Shown here in pieces: positions 26,901 to 36,559 of a stretch of 55,056 nt of DNA (positions are counted from its first letter, which is position 1; every line of letters starts with the position of its first letter). A program made the translations under genes and the position numbers. A model generated the notes under the pieces. The model saw only the letters and a list, made by a program, of their open reading frames with translations. It did not search any database and had not been told where the DNA came from. This DNA comes from Leyella stercorea. GTDB lineage: Bacteria > Bacteroidota > Bacteroidia > Bacteroidales > Bacteroidaceae. The stretch covers positions 1 to 55,056 of the forward strand of contig NZ_JAHQUY010000010.1 in assembly GCF_019052365.1 (NCBI RefSeq), read 5' to 3'.

Positions 26901-29900
26901 GCGGCAAGCTGACCAACAGCGACGGCACCGACCGCAACTATCAGGACGACGACAACGGATTCGAAATCTTTGACGTTACAACCGTACGTTACATCGGACG
27001 TGTTGCCGGCGGCACCAAGCAGGAAGCGTTCCCCGTGGGTCACTCGCTCTCGAAGAACAACCTCGCTGACGACGTACGCATCGAGCTTACATATCAGAAC
27101 GAAGCCTATAAGATGACGACTGAGGCTCGCGAAACTACGCTCAATCATGTTAAGGGCGTGTACGTTAGCAAGCAGCACCAGAACCGCGTAGCTTACGACG
27201 GCAACAAGATTACTATCTATCCTGATGCCGAGACGGGTGAGTTCTACGCCGATCTCATTCCTGAGAAGTATAAGATTAATGTAGTTGTGCCCGGCCATGA
27301 CAACATCCCGGGCAGTGGTGAGGACCTCAACCTGAGCAATGAGTTTGCAAAGCAGAGCGAGGTGAACGAGTATGTAGACTCTATCTCTACGCAGGGCAAG
27401 TTTGTCAATTGCAGCGACACAGTCTATTACAACAAGAAGCAGCAGTTCATCAAGCGCTACACTCCGTCTATCCTCGTGAAGGAGAAGGTGAAAGGCAAAC
27501 TGCAGGACTTCTTCGGAAAGGAAGAACTTACCGTAGCTACCCTCGACCAAACAAAAACTATAAAAGTAAAGACTTACAATCCTGACAATGCTGCACAGCC
27601 TTACACACTCGGCGTGCCGGTGTATGAGCAGGGACAATACGTCACTTATCATATCACCACAGCAGAGGTGTACGAGTATAAGGATAAGGACGGCAGACGT
27701 AAGGATGGCGTTAAGGAAGACATCGTGCCTACGCCTGAGGCTAAGCTGTCATTCAGTAGAGGCGACATTGCGTACGGAACGCAAGAGGACATCACTACCG
27801 ACAAGAACGGTGAGGCTGAATGGACATTCCAGGTTAACAATCCGGAAATGACCTCGGCTCTGCGCTCTGCCGCTATGGATATGACCTACAGCGAAAACAG
27901 CCAGAGCACATCTTCTACAACAATCAACTGGAAGGGTGGCTTTGACGGCAAGGGCAACACTAAGGCTATCGTAATTGGTGCAAAGACTTTAGGTTCGGAC
28001 TTCGTTACGAACGGACCGGACAAGGTGCTCTTCGTGCTGCGCGACCCGCCGGGAAGCAACTCGTATGCTTATCTTGAGAAGGGCGTCACTGTGACAAGCA
28101 CAAGTTCCTATGAGGGCAATGTCACCAACGAGGGAGTGCTTAACAATGAAGCAAAGATTGGTCTTGAACTTATGACATTTGCCGGTGTCGGAGCCGGAAA
28201 AATCACAAATAACGAGATAAAGGACGAATACTCTTTCGGCGTATCTCATAGCGAGACGATTGGCGGTACGGACACTGACACTAAGACAATGACCACCACC
28301 ACGCGCTTCGAGACAAGCAGCGACCCGCAATATGTAGGAGCCGACGGCGACCTCTTCGTCGGATTCTCTACCAACATCGGTGTGGGCAAGACGCAGAACA
28401 TCGCCGTGGTTTCGCGCGAGATGTATCAGTCTGCACCTAATAAATACGAACTGTTCGGTGATGTTACACCGGCTGCCAACGACTATCTGCTCGTGAAGGC
28501 CACTGGTTTGGGACTCTCGCAGAAGTACGGCACGATGTTCATCTATCCGCAGGTACACATCGAGAAGGTATTGCTGCCGAAGCTTGAGGAGGTGCGTAAC
28601 AGCATGCTGCATCAGCAGTCGGAGGCTTTGGATTTCCAGGCAATGGCTGACAATACCAAGCTTCCGGTCTACGTGTCGAAGCTGGCTACAGACGACCCCA
28701 ACTATGGCAAGAGCAACAACGACAAGGTGTTCGGTGGTGCAAATGCCGACGATCCGTGTGACGGACCGAGCTATAAGATCTATGCTCCTAAGGGAGTGGT
28801 GATGAAGGAAGACACCATCATGTATCTCAACCAGTCTATCGAGAACTGGAAGACACAGCTTCGCAATAACGAGGAACAGAAGGTTAAGGCAGAACTCATG
28901 CAGAACCATTCGTTCCAGGGCGGCGCTTCGTACGAATACTCTGAGGAGTATGGAGTGGGACGCTCGGAGACCACGCGTTTCAGCCTGCTGGTCGGAGCAC
29001 AGTACTCCACCAACGTAGGCTGGGGTTTTGACGGAACTGGTTTCGTGCTGAACATCGACGAGAAAGTTACTACGGAGCATGGCGGCGAGTTTACCAATGA
29101 GGAGACTGCACGCCACTGTAAGGGTTATGTGCTTGCGGAGGAAGGCTCCGACTATATCTCTGTAGACGTATGTCGTGAGGCAGGATATAAGAATGGCGAC
29201 CAGTATATCAAGTACAAGGATATGAAGAATGAGGAGGGACAGACTTTCTCTACGTTCATCTTCAAGACTCGTGGCGGCGCTACGTCGTGTCCTTACGAGG
29301 GCGAATACAAGACCAAGTACTACGAGTCGGGACAGCACGTGATAAATGAGGCTACTGTTCAGATGGAGGTGCCGGAGATAACCGTCGAGAAGGACTTCAT
29401 CGAGAATGTTCCTTCGGGCAAGTCGGCTTACTTCACGCTCTATCTGCGCAACAACTCTGAGTCGCAGGACGACAACTGGTATAACCTTGTCATCGACGAC
29501 AGCAGCAATCCTAACGGAGCACAGTTGCTCATCGATGGTGCACCGATAGGTAACGGCAGAGCATTGCTCGTGCCGGCTGGCGGAACACTCACCAAGACAC
29601 TCGAAGTGCGCAAGGGTTCGGTGATGAACTACGACAATCTTCGACTGATGTTGCAGTCGCAGTGTCAGTGCGACCCCACCGACTTCCAGGATGAAATATA
29701 TGATGACGTGACGTTCAGCGTACACTTCACTCCTTCGGCTACAGACGTGAACCTGAAGAAGCCTACCGACAACTGGACATACAACACCAAGTTGCCAACG
29801 GCTGAGGTGAACGGCGTGCAGAAGCATTACATGGACGTAGTGATTGACGGCTTCGATGTGAACTACGACAACTTCCATCGCATCATGCTTCAGTATAAGC

Positions 29901-32900
29901 CATCGTCGGGCAGCGACAACGACTGGACAACACTCATGAGCTACTACAACGACCAGGCTCTCTACGACCAGGCTGTGAAGAACGGCATGAACGCCGAGAT
30001 GATAAAGGCTGCAGACGCCGGCACCATCAAGTATAGCTGGTTTATGGACGACTTGCAGGATCAGCGCTACGACCTGCGCACCGTAGGTACGAGCATGATA
30101 AACAACGCGGAGGTTTATAACTATTCTGCCGTACACAGCGGCATAAAGGATATGTACAACCCACGCCTCTTCGGTAGTGCGCAGCCGGCGAATGGCGTGC
30201 TCACCGTGAACGACGAGGTGAAGCTGACGTTCAACGAGCCGATAGCCGACGGACTCCTCACCGACAACAACTTCTCGGTGACAGGTATACGCAACGGCGC
30301 ACAGACCGACCACAGCGTGAGCGTGCGTCTGGACGGCAAGAACGACGAACTCGTGTCGGAGTTCCAGCGCAACTGGAGCGGCAAGAACCTCACTGTAGAG
30401 ATGTGGACCCTCGCCGACAAGGCACAGGACGCCGTACTCTTCAGTCAGGGCAACGCCAACAGCGCGATAGAGCTTGCAACGACGAGCGACAACCGCTTGA
30501 AGGTGAAGGTGGCTGACAAGACCATCGTCAGCGACAAGGCGTTCGACTACGAGCAGGGCACATGGGCACACGTGGCTCTTGTATATAATAATGAAGGAAA
30601 CGTGTCGGCTTACTACAACTACGAGCAGCTTATCAGCGCAGCTGAGGTGGGCGAGTACAACGGCGAGGGCGCTTACGTGTTCGGAGCCAGCGTAGACGGA
30701 AGTGGACACTTCGCAGGCAAGATGCACGGCGCTCGCATCTGGGACAAGGTGCTGACACCGGCACGTCTGCAGACCAACTCGCTGACCATGCTCTCTGGCG
30801 CCGAAAGCAATCTCATCGCCTACTATCCGATGTCGGAGGCTAAGGGCGACGTGCTTGCAGACAAGGCACACGGCGCAAACCTCGAGATGAGAGGCGCCGA
30901 ATGGGCTAATCCTGAGGGACGCGCAGTTGCGTTCAACGGCAAGGACCAGTACCTAAAACTCTCTTCGGGCAGTTCGTGTGTGGTGGACAACACTATGGAC
31001 TACACCATTGAGACTTGGTTTAAGGCTGACGAGGCTCAGCAGACGGCTACCATCATCTCTAACGGACGCGGCGACGGCGAGGACATGGGCGGTTCGCTCA
31101 ATCTCTTCGCACTCAATCTGGAGGAAGGCCGACTGGTGTTCCACAACAACGGTGTGCGTGTGGCGTGCGACGGTAGCTACGCCGATAACGACTGGCACCA
31201 TGTGGCTGTGGCTGTGAACCGCACAAGCGGACGCGCACAGATATACGTGGACGGCAAGCTGAACACTTACTTCGAGGCAGCCGACCTTGGTGGCATAGCA
31301 GCGGCTTACATACATCTCGGCGCTCGTGTGTGGACTCCTGCCGACAACCTGCAGCAGGAGAAGGCAGACAACTTCTTCAAGGGCGAGATTGACGAGGTGC
31401 GTGTATGGAATCTCTACAAGAGCGAAACGCTCGTGGAGAATGGCAACAGCAACCGTCTTGACGGCACTGAGAAGGGACTCTTGGCTTACTATCCGTTCGA
31501 GACATACATCGAATGGCAGGGCGTGAAGGAACTGCAGTTCTCTCTGAAAGACCAGAAGCAGCAGGCTGACCCGACACAGAAGGTGCCTGACGCAGTGGTG
31601 GTAGGCGGCGACGTCGAGACCAAGACCTCTGCACCCGTCAAGGCTAAAGGTCCGGAGAGCAAGCTGCTCTACGACTTCGTAGTGAACAACGACGCGCTCA
31701 TCATCAATCTGAAGGAGCCTTACGAGCGCATAGAGAAGACTATCGTGAAGTTCACGGTGGACGGCGTGCGCGACAAGAACGGCAACGAGATTCTCTCGCC
31801 GATAACATGGAGCGCTTTCATCGACCGCAACCAGCTGAAGTGGAGCGACCGGGCTCTCACCGTAGTGAAGAAGCTCAACGAGGAGAAGACCATCAGGGTG
31901 AAGGCGCTCAACAACGGCGGTTCGATAGAACACTTCACCGTAGAGAACCTTCCTTCATGGCTGGAGGCAGAACCCGCAAGCGGCACTATCGACCCGACAG
32001 CGTCGCAGGACATCGTGCTGACTATCGACCCGAGTCTGAACATCGGCACATACGACGAGACGCTCTATCTGCGTGGCGACAACAACGTGGTGGAGGCTCT
32101 GCAGCTCACGGTGAAGGTAGAGGGCGAGAAGCCCGACTGGACGGTGAACGCCGCCGACTTCAAGTATAATATGTCTGTCTTCGGCAAGTTGTATATTAAT
32201 AAGGTATACTCTTCTGACGACGAGGACATGCTTGCTGCGTTCAGCGGCGGAAAGTGCGTAGGCGTATGCAACAACCGCTACTACAAGCAGAACGATATGT
32301 ACTACGCCATGCTCACGGTTTACTCTAACGAAGTAAGCAGCGACAACCTCGAGTTCCGCATCTGGGACGCAAGCACCGGACAGACCTACATAGCCGAGAG
32401 CGAGAAGCCTATAAGCTTCGAGAACAACGCCGTAGTGGGCAGTCCGTCGCAGCCGGTGCTGTTCACGGCGAAGGACTATCGTGTGCAGAACATCACGCTG
32501 AACGAGGGATGGACGTGGATATCGACGAACATCGCATCCGACAAGCTCTCCGATCTCAACAAGCTGCTTGCCGACGGCAAGTGGACATCAGACGACCAGG
32601 TGAAGAACGAGCAGTACGGCTTCGCATCGTGGACAAAGCGCAACGGATGGATGGGACAGCTCACCGCCATCGACAACGACCAGATGTATCTCGTACACAG
32701 TTCGCAGCCGCAGAGCCTGCATATCTCAGGACCGGTTGTTGACCCCACCTCGCACAAGCTCACCATACGCGGAGCAAAGGCAGACGGCACAGCACGCTGG
32801 AACTACATCTCGTATCTGCCTTCGGACAACTTCACGCTCAAGGAGGCTCTCGCCGGCTACGACGCCAAGGAGGGCGACATCGTGAAGTCGCAGACGCAGA

Positions 32901-33631
32901 TGGCTATGTACAGCGGCAATCTGGGATGGATAGGCAGTCTGACGTACATGGAGAACGGCAAGGGATACATGCTCCAGCGCCAGTCGCAGGACGATGCTCA
33001 GCTGCAGTATCCGTCGAAGACTTCTGTAGGTCGCAAGGCTAAGGCCGTGAAGAGCGCGGACGAGCCAACGGCTTACTTCCCCTACTCAGCCAACATGACG
33101 GCTGTTGTAGAAGTAGAGGGCGTAGAGCTGCAGCAGGGCGACCGCCTTGTGAGCTACGTAGCAGGCGAGCCGCGCGGCTATGCCGAGGCTATAGCTCTGC
33201 CCGACGGCAGAACCGTCTTCATGCTCACCATCGGTGGCGACAAGCCCGAGGCTGTTGACGTGACTGTAGAGCGCGACGGCGACGTCGTAGCCAAGGCACC
33301 GAGCGCCGTAAGCTATGCTGCCAACAGCAATGTGGGCACCCTCAGCGAGCCGATGCGCATCAGCTTCCTCGGCACCGAGGGCGGACTCTACATCTATCCG
33401 TCGCCGTTCTACTCGCAGCTGAAGATACGTGCCATTGTCGACCGCGACGCCTATACAGATGTATACGTCAGCGACATGAGCGGCAAGCGTATCGTGGCAT
33501 GGAACGACTGCAACGCAGGCGGCAATGTGGACATCACATGGAACGCCGGCAACACCGTTCCGGCTGGTGTGTATATCGTCAGCATCGCCGTAGACGGCAA
33601 CGTTTACTCGATGAAGGCTATCAAGAAGTAA
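23909..33631 (+). CDS. Giant secreted LamG-repeat protein with T9SS sorting tail
   Basis: A 3240-residue exported protein, probably displayed on the cell surface through type IX secretion. An unusually long signal region (basic first ~35 residues, then FFLCVMMLMAFSVQKASA) is followed by several fibronectin-like stretches. Three LamG/concanavalin-like domains are at about 665-835, 2140-2310 and 2335-2540, each with EVRLWN- or EVRVWN-like motifs and AYY. A central region (about 1350-1950) has the motif VLRDPPGSNSYAYLEKG. A BACON-like Ig domain sits at 2643-2737. Two copies of a ~100-residue module (about 2747-2853 and 3057-3153) recur four times in the next gene, and two GW-rich units lie between them. 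The last ~80 residues (LYIYPSPFYSQLKI ... GVYIVSI) are a T9SS type A sorting domain. Function unknown: adhesion or glycan binding is inferred from LamG. It is followed 21 bases later by a putative lipoprotein. Confidence 0.88.
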   Translation: MKRRREKQPPPYLDGRVAGNSVSARRSMRTPAGRFMQFFLCVMMLMAFSVQKASAYDDWNNKWISQWYDPINATIVLDIRVYQSWGGGDDGHCGFIGDDGYLTVTVAGYGIKINGPSGTWNNSKDFKKYVKNDDGKTLNKDVSVEWLGDRVVTSNGKSAYYLKITVPLTQDRIGKDQEVYYNGKWWRRTKTATDQKVDFTEIVDTRYGCTPTIITNAYYGVKQNKPGYFIDWKKNGTATNKSIDRYGYYFICDSEGKEINGTDSLVGSQTSGSLFIPTERMSLDNFSDYKVKQKYTPSNNNKVTYSTLSDSYTRPAYPQVNEISANYDQVTRKMKVNWNLSAAPTQNCIEDNMVLTIKSTDRATNAVETTTQNIKYMAGKTAYSYEFDVPLGRSMNYEFRVKRSHTGNSDVWNNAFSKQTSLDVSTKHSNVTAGSVHAVLDEEAKTATITWQTEGDTWSSGTKAVLTRLNVTTNTTDNIELSKEEFLSGKYVDDMIMVCNEYRYRLTVKPAEAYGTLPTVAAPESIMPTSIGNLVAFTAGKGYYSDRVELAWSSKGNFERFVINRKEHGAPDTDYKQIAVTEGNEAQNDYYYNDVNAVPGVVYDYQIKGQVMCSGNLLESDEVLTDVGFRTPTGDIYGRVTFESGQAVSGAKVSAEATDGSGVPGKSYVFTGASNLTVDNDQLLNDATQAATLQAWVRAAKEGTIIEKSGMYKLAYKDKKIEFSAGTQTLKTPKKLSEFVSSDQFVHLSAVASATHLIIYINGEAVAEAERTAQITGNNNKVVMGEGFEGAIDEVRLWNKALSADTIASDYDRYLVGNEDGLQAYYTFDYSVDDAFYDISYKGTKYNMNHGVATGVTISAKDIPTSAQLGHSSYTSVDGSYQIRSLPYTGNGTTYMIVPTLGIHQFASAKELRLINSQAQSHTVNFTDKSSFNISGKVMYKGGNVPVEGVSFAVDGVTVMDGKSNIVKTDAHGQFTISVPVGQHEVKAVLANHTFENGGKLTNSDGTDRNYQDDDNGFEIFDVTTVRYIGRVAGGTKQEAFPVGHSLSKNNLADDVRIELTYQNEAYKMTTEARETTLNHVKGVYVSKQHQNRVAYDGNKITIYPDAETGEFYADLIPEKYKINVVVPGHDNIPGSGEDLNLSNEFAKQSEVNEYVDSISTQGKFVNCSDTVYYNKKQQFIKRYTPSILVKEKVKGKLQDFFGKEELTVATLDQTKTIKVKTYNPDNAAQPYTLGVPVYEQGQYVTYHITTAEVYEYKDKDGRRKDGVKEDIVPTPEAKLSFSRGDIAYGTQEDITTDKNGEAEWTFQVNNPEMTSALRSAAMDMTYSENSQSTSSTTINWKGGFDGKGNTKAIVIGAKTLGSDFVTNGPDKVLFVLRDPPGSNSYAYLEKGVTVTSTSSYEGNVTNEGVLNNEAKIGLELMTFAGVGAGKITNNEIKDEYSFGVSHSETIGGTDTDTKTMTTTTRFETSSDPQYVGADGDLFVGFSTNIGVGKTQNIAVVSREMYQSAPNKYELFGDVTPAANDYLLVKATGLGLSQKYGTMFIYPQVHIEKVLLPKLEEVRNSMLHQQSEALDFQAMADNTKLPVYVSKLATDDPNYGKSNNDKVFGGANADDPCDGPSYKIYAPKGVVMKEDTIMYLNQSIENWKTQLRNNEEQKVKAELMQNHSFQGGASYEYSEEYGVGRSETTRFSLLVGAQYSTNVGWGFDGTGFVLNIDEKVTTEHGGEFTNEETARHCKGYVLAEEGSDYISVDVCREAGYKNGDQYIKYKDMKNEEGQTFSTFIFKTRGGATSCPYEGEYKTKYYESGQHVINEATVQMEVPEITVEKDFIENVPSGKSAYFTLYLRNNSESQDDNWYNLVIDDSSNPNGAQLLIDGAPIGNGRALLVPAGGTLTKTLEVRKGSVMNYDNLRLMLQSQCQCDPTDFQDEIYDDVTFSVHFTPSATDVNLKKPTDNWTYNTKLPTAEVNGVQKHYMDVVIDGFDVNYDNFHRIMLQYKPSSGSDNDWTTLMSYYNDQALYDQAVKNGMNAEMIKAADAGTIKYSWFMDDLQDQRYDLRTVGTSMINNAEVYNYSAVHSGIKDMYNPRLFGSAQPANGVLTVNDEVKLTFNEPIADGLLTDNNFSVTGIRNGAQTDHSVSVRLDGKNDELVSEFQRNWSGKNLTVEMWTLADKAQDAVLFSQGNANSAIELATTSDNRLKVKVADKTIVSDKAFDYEQGTWAHVALVYNNEGNVSAYYNYEQLISAAEVGEYNGEGAYVFGASVDGSGHFAGKMHGARIWDKVLTPARLQTNSLTMLSGAESNLIAYYPMSEAKGDVLADKAHGANLEMRGAEWANPEGRAVAFNGKDQYLKLSSGSSCVVDNTMDYTIETWFKADEAQQTATIISNGRGDGEDMGGSLNLFALNLEEGRLVFHNNGVRVACDGSYADNDWHHVAVAVNRTSGRAQIYVDGKLNTYFEAADLGGIAAAYIHLGARVWTPADNLQQEKADNFFKGEIDEVRVWNLYKSETLVENGNSNRLDGTEKGLLAYYPFETYIEWQGVKELQFSLKDQKQQADPTQKVPDAVVVGGDVETKTSAPVKAKGPESKLLYDFVVNNDALIINLKEPYERIEKTIVKFTVDGVRDKNGNEILSPITWSAFIDRNQLKWSDRALTVVKKLNEEKTIRVKALNNGGSIEHFTVENLPSWLEAEPASGTIDPTASQDIVLTIDPSLNIGTYDETLYLRGDNNVVEALQLTVKVEGEKPDWTVNAADFKYNMSVFGKLYINKVYSSDDEDMLAAFSGGKCVGVCNNRYYKQNDMYYAMLTVYSNEVSSDNLEFRIWDASTGQTYIAESEKPISFENNAVVGSPSQPVLFTAKDYRVQNITLNEGWTWISTNIASDKLSDLNKLLADGKWTSDDQVKNEQYGFASWTKRNGWMGQLTAIDNDQMYLVHSSQPQSLHISGPVVDPTSHKLTIRGAKADGTARWNYISYLPSDNFTLKEALAGYDAKEGDIVKSQTQMAMYSGNLGWIGSLTYMENGKGYMLQRQSQDDAQLQYPSKTSVGRKAKAVKSADEPTAYFPYSANMTAVVEVEGVELQQGDRLVSYVAGEPRGYAEAIALPDGRTVFMLTIGGDKPEAVDVTVERDGDVVAKAPSAVSYAANSNVGTLSEPMRISFLGTEGGLYIYPSPFYSQLKIRAIVDRDAYTDVYVSDMSGKRIVAWNDCNAGGNVDITWNAGNTVPAGVYIVSIAVDGNVYSMKAIKK

Positions 33632-33652
33632 TATTTTATAAAGAAAGACTAT

Positions 33653-35158
33653 ATGAAATATATAAAGTATTCGTTTCTCGCCGCATTGGGCTTTCTCTTC
33701 GCACAATGCACCGAAGAGGGCGACAAGACTTATCCGCAACAACCCGCTCCCCAGTGGAGCGTGGTTGAGGAGGACTTCGTAAGCGAGGCTCCAACATGGC
33801 AGGTGGCGTCTGCCACTCCTGCTTCCGCCCCGATGTGGCGAGCCAACTTCAGCGGCAACGATCAGGCGCCGTTGTGGAGCGACCCCGACAAGAGTGTCTA
33901 TCCGATGAGCATGACTGCCGTAGTGCGTCTCTCGCCGGTGCTCGAAACGCTTGCCGCCGACGGCGACAAGATGGCAGCCTTCATTGGCGGCGAGTGTCGC
34001 GGCGTGGCTAAGACGGTGATGAACGACGGCGTGCGCCTCTTCTTCATCCACGTGAAGGCGCCGTCGAGCGAGAACGGCAATGTGGAGTTCCGCTATTACA
34101 GTGCTGCCGCCAAGCGCACGTATGTCTCCGTAGCGTCCGACGTCAGATATGAGGTTGACAAGATTTACGGCACAGCCGACGCTCCCGCCTATCCCGACTT
34201 CGAGCAGTCGGGACCATTCCCCGTACCTACCAAGGCATGGGTGAAGGTGGATAAGGCGAAGCTGCCGTTCACAGTATCCGCCGGCGACGAGCTGCAGGCG
34301 TTTGTGGGCGACGAGTGTCGCGGCATAAAGCACGTGGAGAGCGAGGCTGATATGCTCTACTGGTACGACATCCTCGGACGTGCCGAGGGCGAGCAGGTGA
34401 TGTTCCGCTATTACAGCGCAGCGAAGAAGCAGGTGTTCGTATCTGAGCAGACCTTCGCCGTAGGAAAGCGCGCATCGGTGGTTGGAGCAGCCGAACAGCC
34501 GCTCGCGCTCACCTTCGTGCCGCAGGGCAGCATGACCGCCTATCTCACCCTCGACGCCCTCACAGCCGGCTATGCCGACAAGACGGCCGACCGCTTGGCG
34601 GCGTTCATTGGCAATGTCTGCGCCGGCGTGGGCGAACTCGTGGGCGAGCAGGACGGCAGACCGGTATACAAGATGGTAGTCAACGGCGTCAGCTCACAGG
34701 CGGCGTCGGTAGACATACGCTATTACAGCCATCGCAACAGCTACGTGTTCACGGCTCCTGCATGCCTCGCCTTCGCCGACGGCAAGGTGGAGGCTTCGCC
34801 CGAGCAGCCGCTCACCCTGCCTCTCGTTCTCGCCGGCAAGCATCCGCTCAAGATGACAGCTTGCGTGGCATTGCCTCAGAACATCGTGCGCCAGGCAACG
34901 GCAGACGACCTCATGGCTGCATTCGTGGGCGCAGAATGTCGCGGCATGGCAAAGGCAGAACAGGCGGAGAACGGCGAGTATGTCTTCCGCATGGAGATAA
35001 ACGGCAGCATGGGAGCGGAGGAACCCGTTACGCTGAAGTATTATGCCGCACGCAACAAGTATCTCTATCAGGCTGTCTCGGCTTTCGCGTTTGCCGACGG
35101 CACAAGCTACGGCACAGCCGGCGAGCCCAGCAGACCTGCTTTCCTCATTGTTGAATAA
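33653..35158 (+). CDS. Putative surface lipoprotein with four copies of a ~100-aa module
   Basis: A 501-residue exported protein. The signal MKYIKYSFLAALGFLFAQC could be a lipoprotein signal with Cys19, although Gln at -1 is atypical. After a Pro-rich linker come four repeats of about 100 residues starting near 85, 180, 285 and 395. Each has the pattern MTA-V-L, then AAFIGGECRGVAK, then VEFRYYSAAAKRTYVS, then a -PL-L- end. The same module occurs twice in the giant protein just upstream, so the pair likely act together. Spacing (21 bases before, 21 after) argues for one operon with the giant protein and the OmpA-like protein. No enzyme motif is seen. Confidence 0.82.
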   Translation: MKYIKYSFLAALGFLFAQCTEEGDKTYPQQPAPQWSVVEEDFVSEAPTWQVASATPASAPMWRANFSGNDQAPLWSDPDKSVYPMSMTAVVRLSPVLETLAADGDKMAAFIGGECRGVAKTVMNDGVRLFFIHVKAPSSENGNVEFRYYSAAAKRTYVSVASDVRYEVDKIYGTADAPAYPDFEQSGPFPVPTKAWVKVDKAKLPFTVSAGDELQAFVGDECRGIKHVESEADMLYWYDILGRAEGEQVMFRYYSAAKKQVFVSEQTFAVGKRASVVGAAEQPLALTFVPQGSMTAYLTLDALTAGYADKTADRLAAFIGNVCAGVGELVGEQDGRPVYKMVVNGVSSQAASVDIRYYSHRNSYVFTAPACLAFADGKVEASPEQPLTLPLVLAGKHPLKMTACVALPQNIVRQATADDLMAAFVGAECRGMAKAEQAENGEYVFRMEINGSMGAEEPVTLKYYAARNKYLYQAVSAFAFADGTSYGTAGEPSRPAFLIVE

Positions 35159-35179
35159 GCTTAAAACCTATCTGTATAT

Positions 35180-36328
35180 ATGAATAAGAAAACTATAATA
35201 AGCATGGTGCTGGGGTGCATGTCGCTGCTCCCGGCATCTGCACAGAACGGATGGTTCGTTGAGGCGGGCGGAGGCGTGCAGACTATCTTCTCGAGCGATG
35301 CCGGCAAGCTGCACTTCGGCAAGCGTCTCACTCCTTCATACCGCATCGGCGTCGGCAAGTGGATCACTCCGGCTTACGCCCTGCGCCTGCAGATTGGCGG
35401 CTATGCGCTCAACGGCATGTCCACATCCGAAGGACTCTATTTGCGCGACCCGCAGACCGACGGCTCTATATACGGTCCTCACGACCCCGTTATCGACAAT
35501 GTGACGGTCCGCCCCGACGGCACCTATCGCCATTATCTGCGTTACGTCAACGCTCATGCCGACTTCATGGTGAGCCTCTCGCGTCTGCTCTTCCGCAGCG
35601 AGGGCCGCTTCGATGTGCTTCCGGCTGTAGGATTGGGCTACGCCCGCACCTTCGCCTATCGCGGCACGGCGGACGCCAACTCGCTCACAGCCAACTTCTC
35701 TATAGCTGCCAAGTACAGCGTACTGAAGTGCATGGATGTAAACCTTGAGATAGCTTCGGCTCTCATGCCCGACCATTTCGACGGTCGCATCACGGGGCGC
35801 AAGTACGAGCCGACGCTCGGTGCAACGCTCGGACTGACCTATCGCTTCAACGCCTCAAAGCCTTGCGCCAAGAAGCAGCGTTGCCATAAGCTCCGTCGTG
35901 AAGCCGTGGTCGACACGGTGTACGTGAAGGAGCGGATAGTGGAGCGTCCCGTCTTCAAGGACCGCATAGTGGAGAAGTCGGTTGCGAAGAAACAGGAAGC
36001 GTTCCGTCTCGCCTCGGTCAGCTTCGCTTGCGCTTCCGCCAAGCCCGAGAAGAAGCAGGACATAGTGTTTGAGAACATCGTCGAATATCTCAAGCAGAAC
36101 CCTTCTGCACGCATCCGTCTCGACGGCTATGCCGACAAGGCAACTGGCAAGGAGCGCACCAACCTGATGCTTTCCATACGCCGCACCGACAACGTGCGCA
36201 ATATCCTCATAGAGCGTTACGGCATCGCTCCGTCGCGCATCGAGGCGCAAGGCATCGGCAGCAATGCGCAGCCGTACGAAGATAACGATCTTAATCGCGT
36301 AGTGATTGTAACAGCACTGCCCGAGTGA
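35180..36328 (+). CDS. OmpA-family outer-membrane protein
   Basis: A 382-residue protein with a signal peptide (MNKKTIISMVLGCMSLLPASA), an N-terminal beta-barrel of about 200 residues (GWFVEAGGGVQTIFS, SYRIGVGKWITPAYALRLQI, ending AATLGLTYRF in outline), a basic linker with VDTVYVKERIVERPVFKDRI, and a C-terminal OmpA peptidoglycan-binding domain (about 275-378) with RLDGYADKATGKERTNLMLS and RIEAQGIG. It should tie the outer membrane to peptidoglycan. As the third gene of the giant-protein operon it may serve as a barrel or scaffold for the surface proteins (inference). Homologues often accompany Bacteroidetes fimbrial or adhesin clusters. Confidence 0.88.
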   Translation: MNKKTIISMVLGCMSLLPASAQNGWFVEAGGGVQTIFSSDAGKLHFGKRLTPSYRIGVGKWITPAYALRLQIGGYALNGMSTSEGLYLRDPQTDGSIYGPHDPVIDNVTVRPDGTYRHYLRYVNAHADFMVSLSRLLFRSEGRFDVLPAVGLGYARTFAYRGTADANSLTANFSIAAKYSVLKCMDVNLEIASALMPDHFDGRITGRKYEPTLGATLGLTYRFNASKPCAKKQRCHKLRREAVVDTVYVKERIVERPVFKDRIVEKSVAKKQEAFRLASVSFACASAKPEKKQDIVFENIVEYLKQNPSARIRLDGYADKATGKERTNLMLSIRRTDNVRNILIERYGIAPSRIEAQGIGSNAQPYEDNDLNRVVIVTALPE

Positions 36329-36421
36329 TGCGTATTTAGTAAATTGAAAAAGGAAGATATTTCTTCAGAAAAAGGAAGAACTTCTTTAAGAGAAAGGGGC
36401 GATTTCTTAAGCCCCAAGCAC

Positions 36422-36531
36422 ATTACCGCAGCGTGGTACTTCTGTTACCGCAATGCGGTAATGTTATTTTCGCTACGCGGTAATGATATTTTCGCTACGC
36501 GGTAATCTTGTTTCCAGTCTGCGTTAATCGC
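36422..36531. repeat. 22-bp period tandem array 3 (ATTACCGC type)
   Basis: Five units start at 36422, 36444, 36466, 36488 and 36510, exactly 22 bp apart; the third and fourth are nearly identical (ATTTTCGCTACGCGGTAATS). The consensus resembles that of array 2, 14 kb away. It lies downstream of the OmpA-like gene. Confidence 0.85.
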
Positions 36532-36559
36532 ATTGACAGGCTGGCAGATGGTTTGTTAA

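Noticed and set aside
26153..27652. 499-codon minus-strand open frame under the giant gene
   Set aside because: Antisense shadow caused by codon bias; no recognisable motifs.
27989..30871. 960-codon minus-strand open frame under the giant gene
   Set aside because: It is the antisense shadow of the giant protein gene; composition is Val/Leu/His-rich junk with no signal, domain or promoter.
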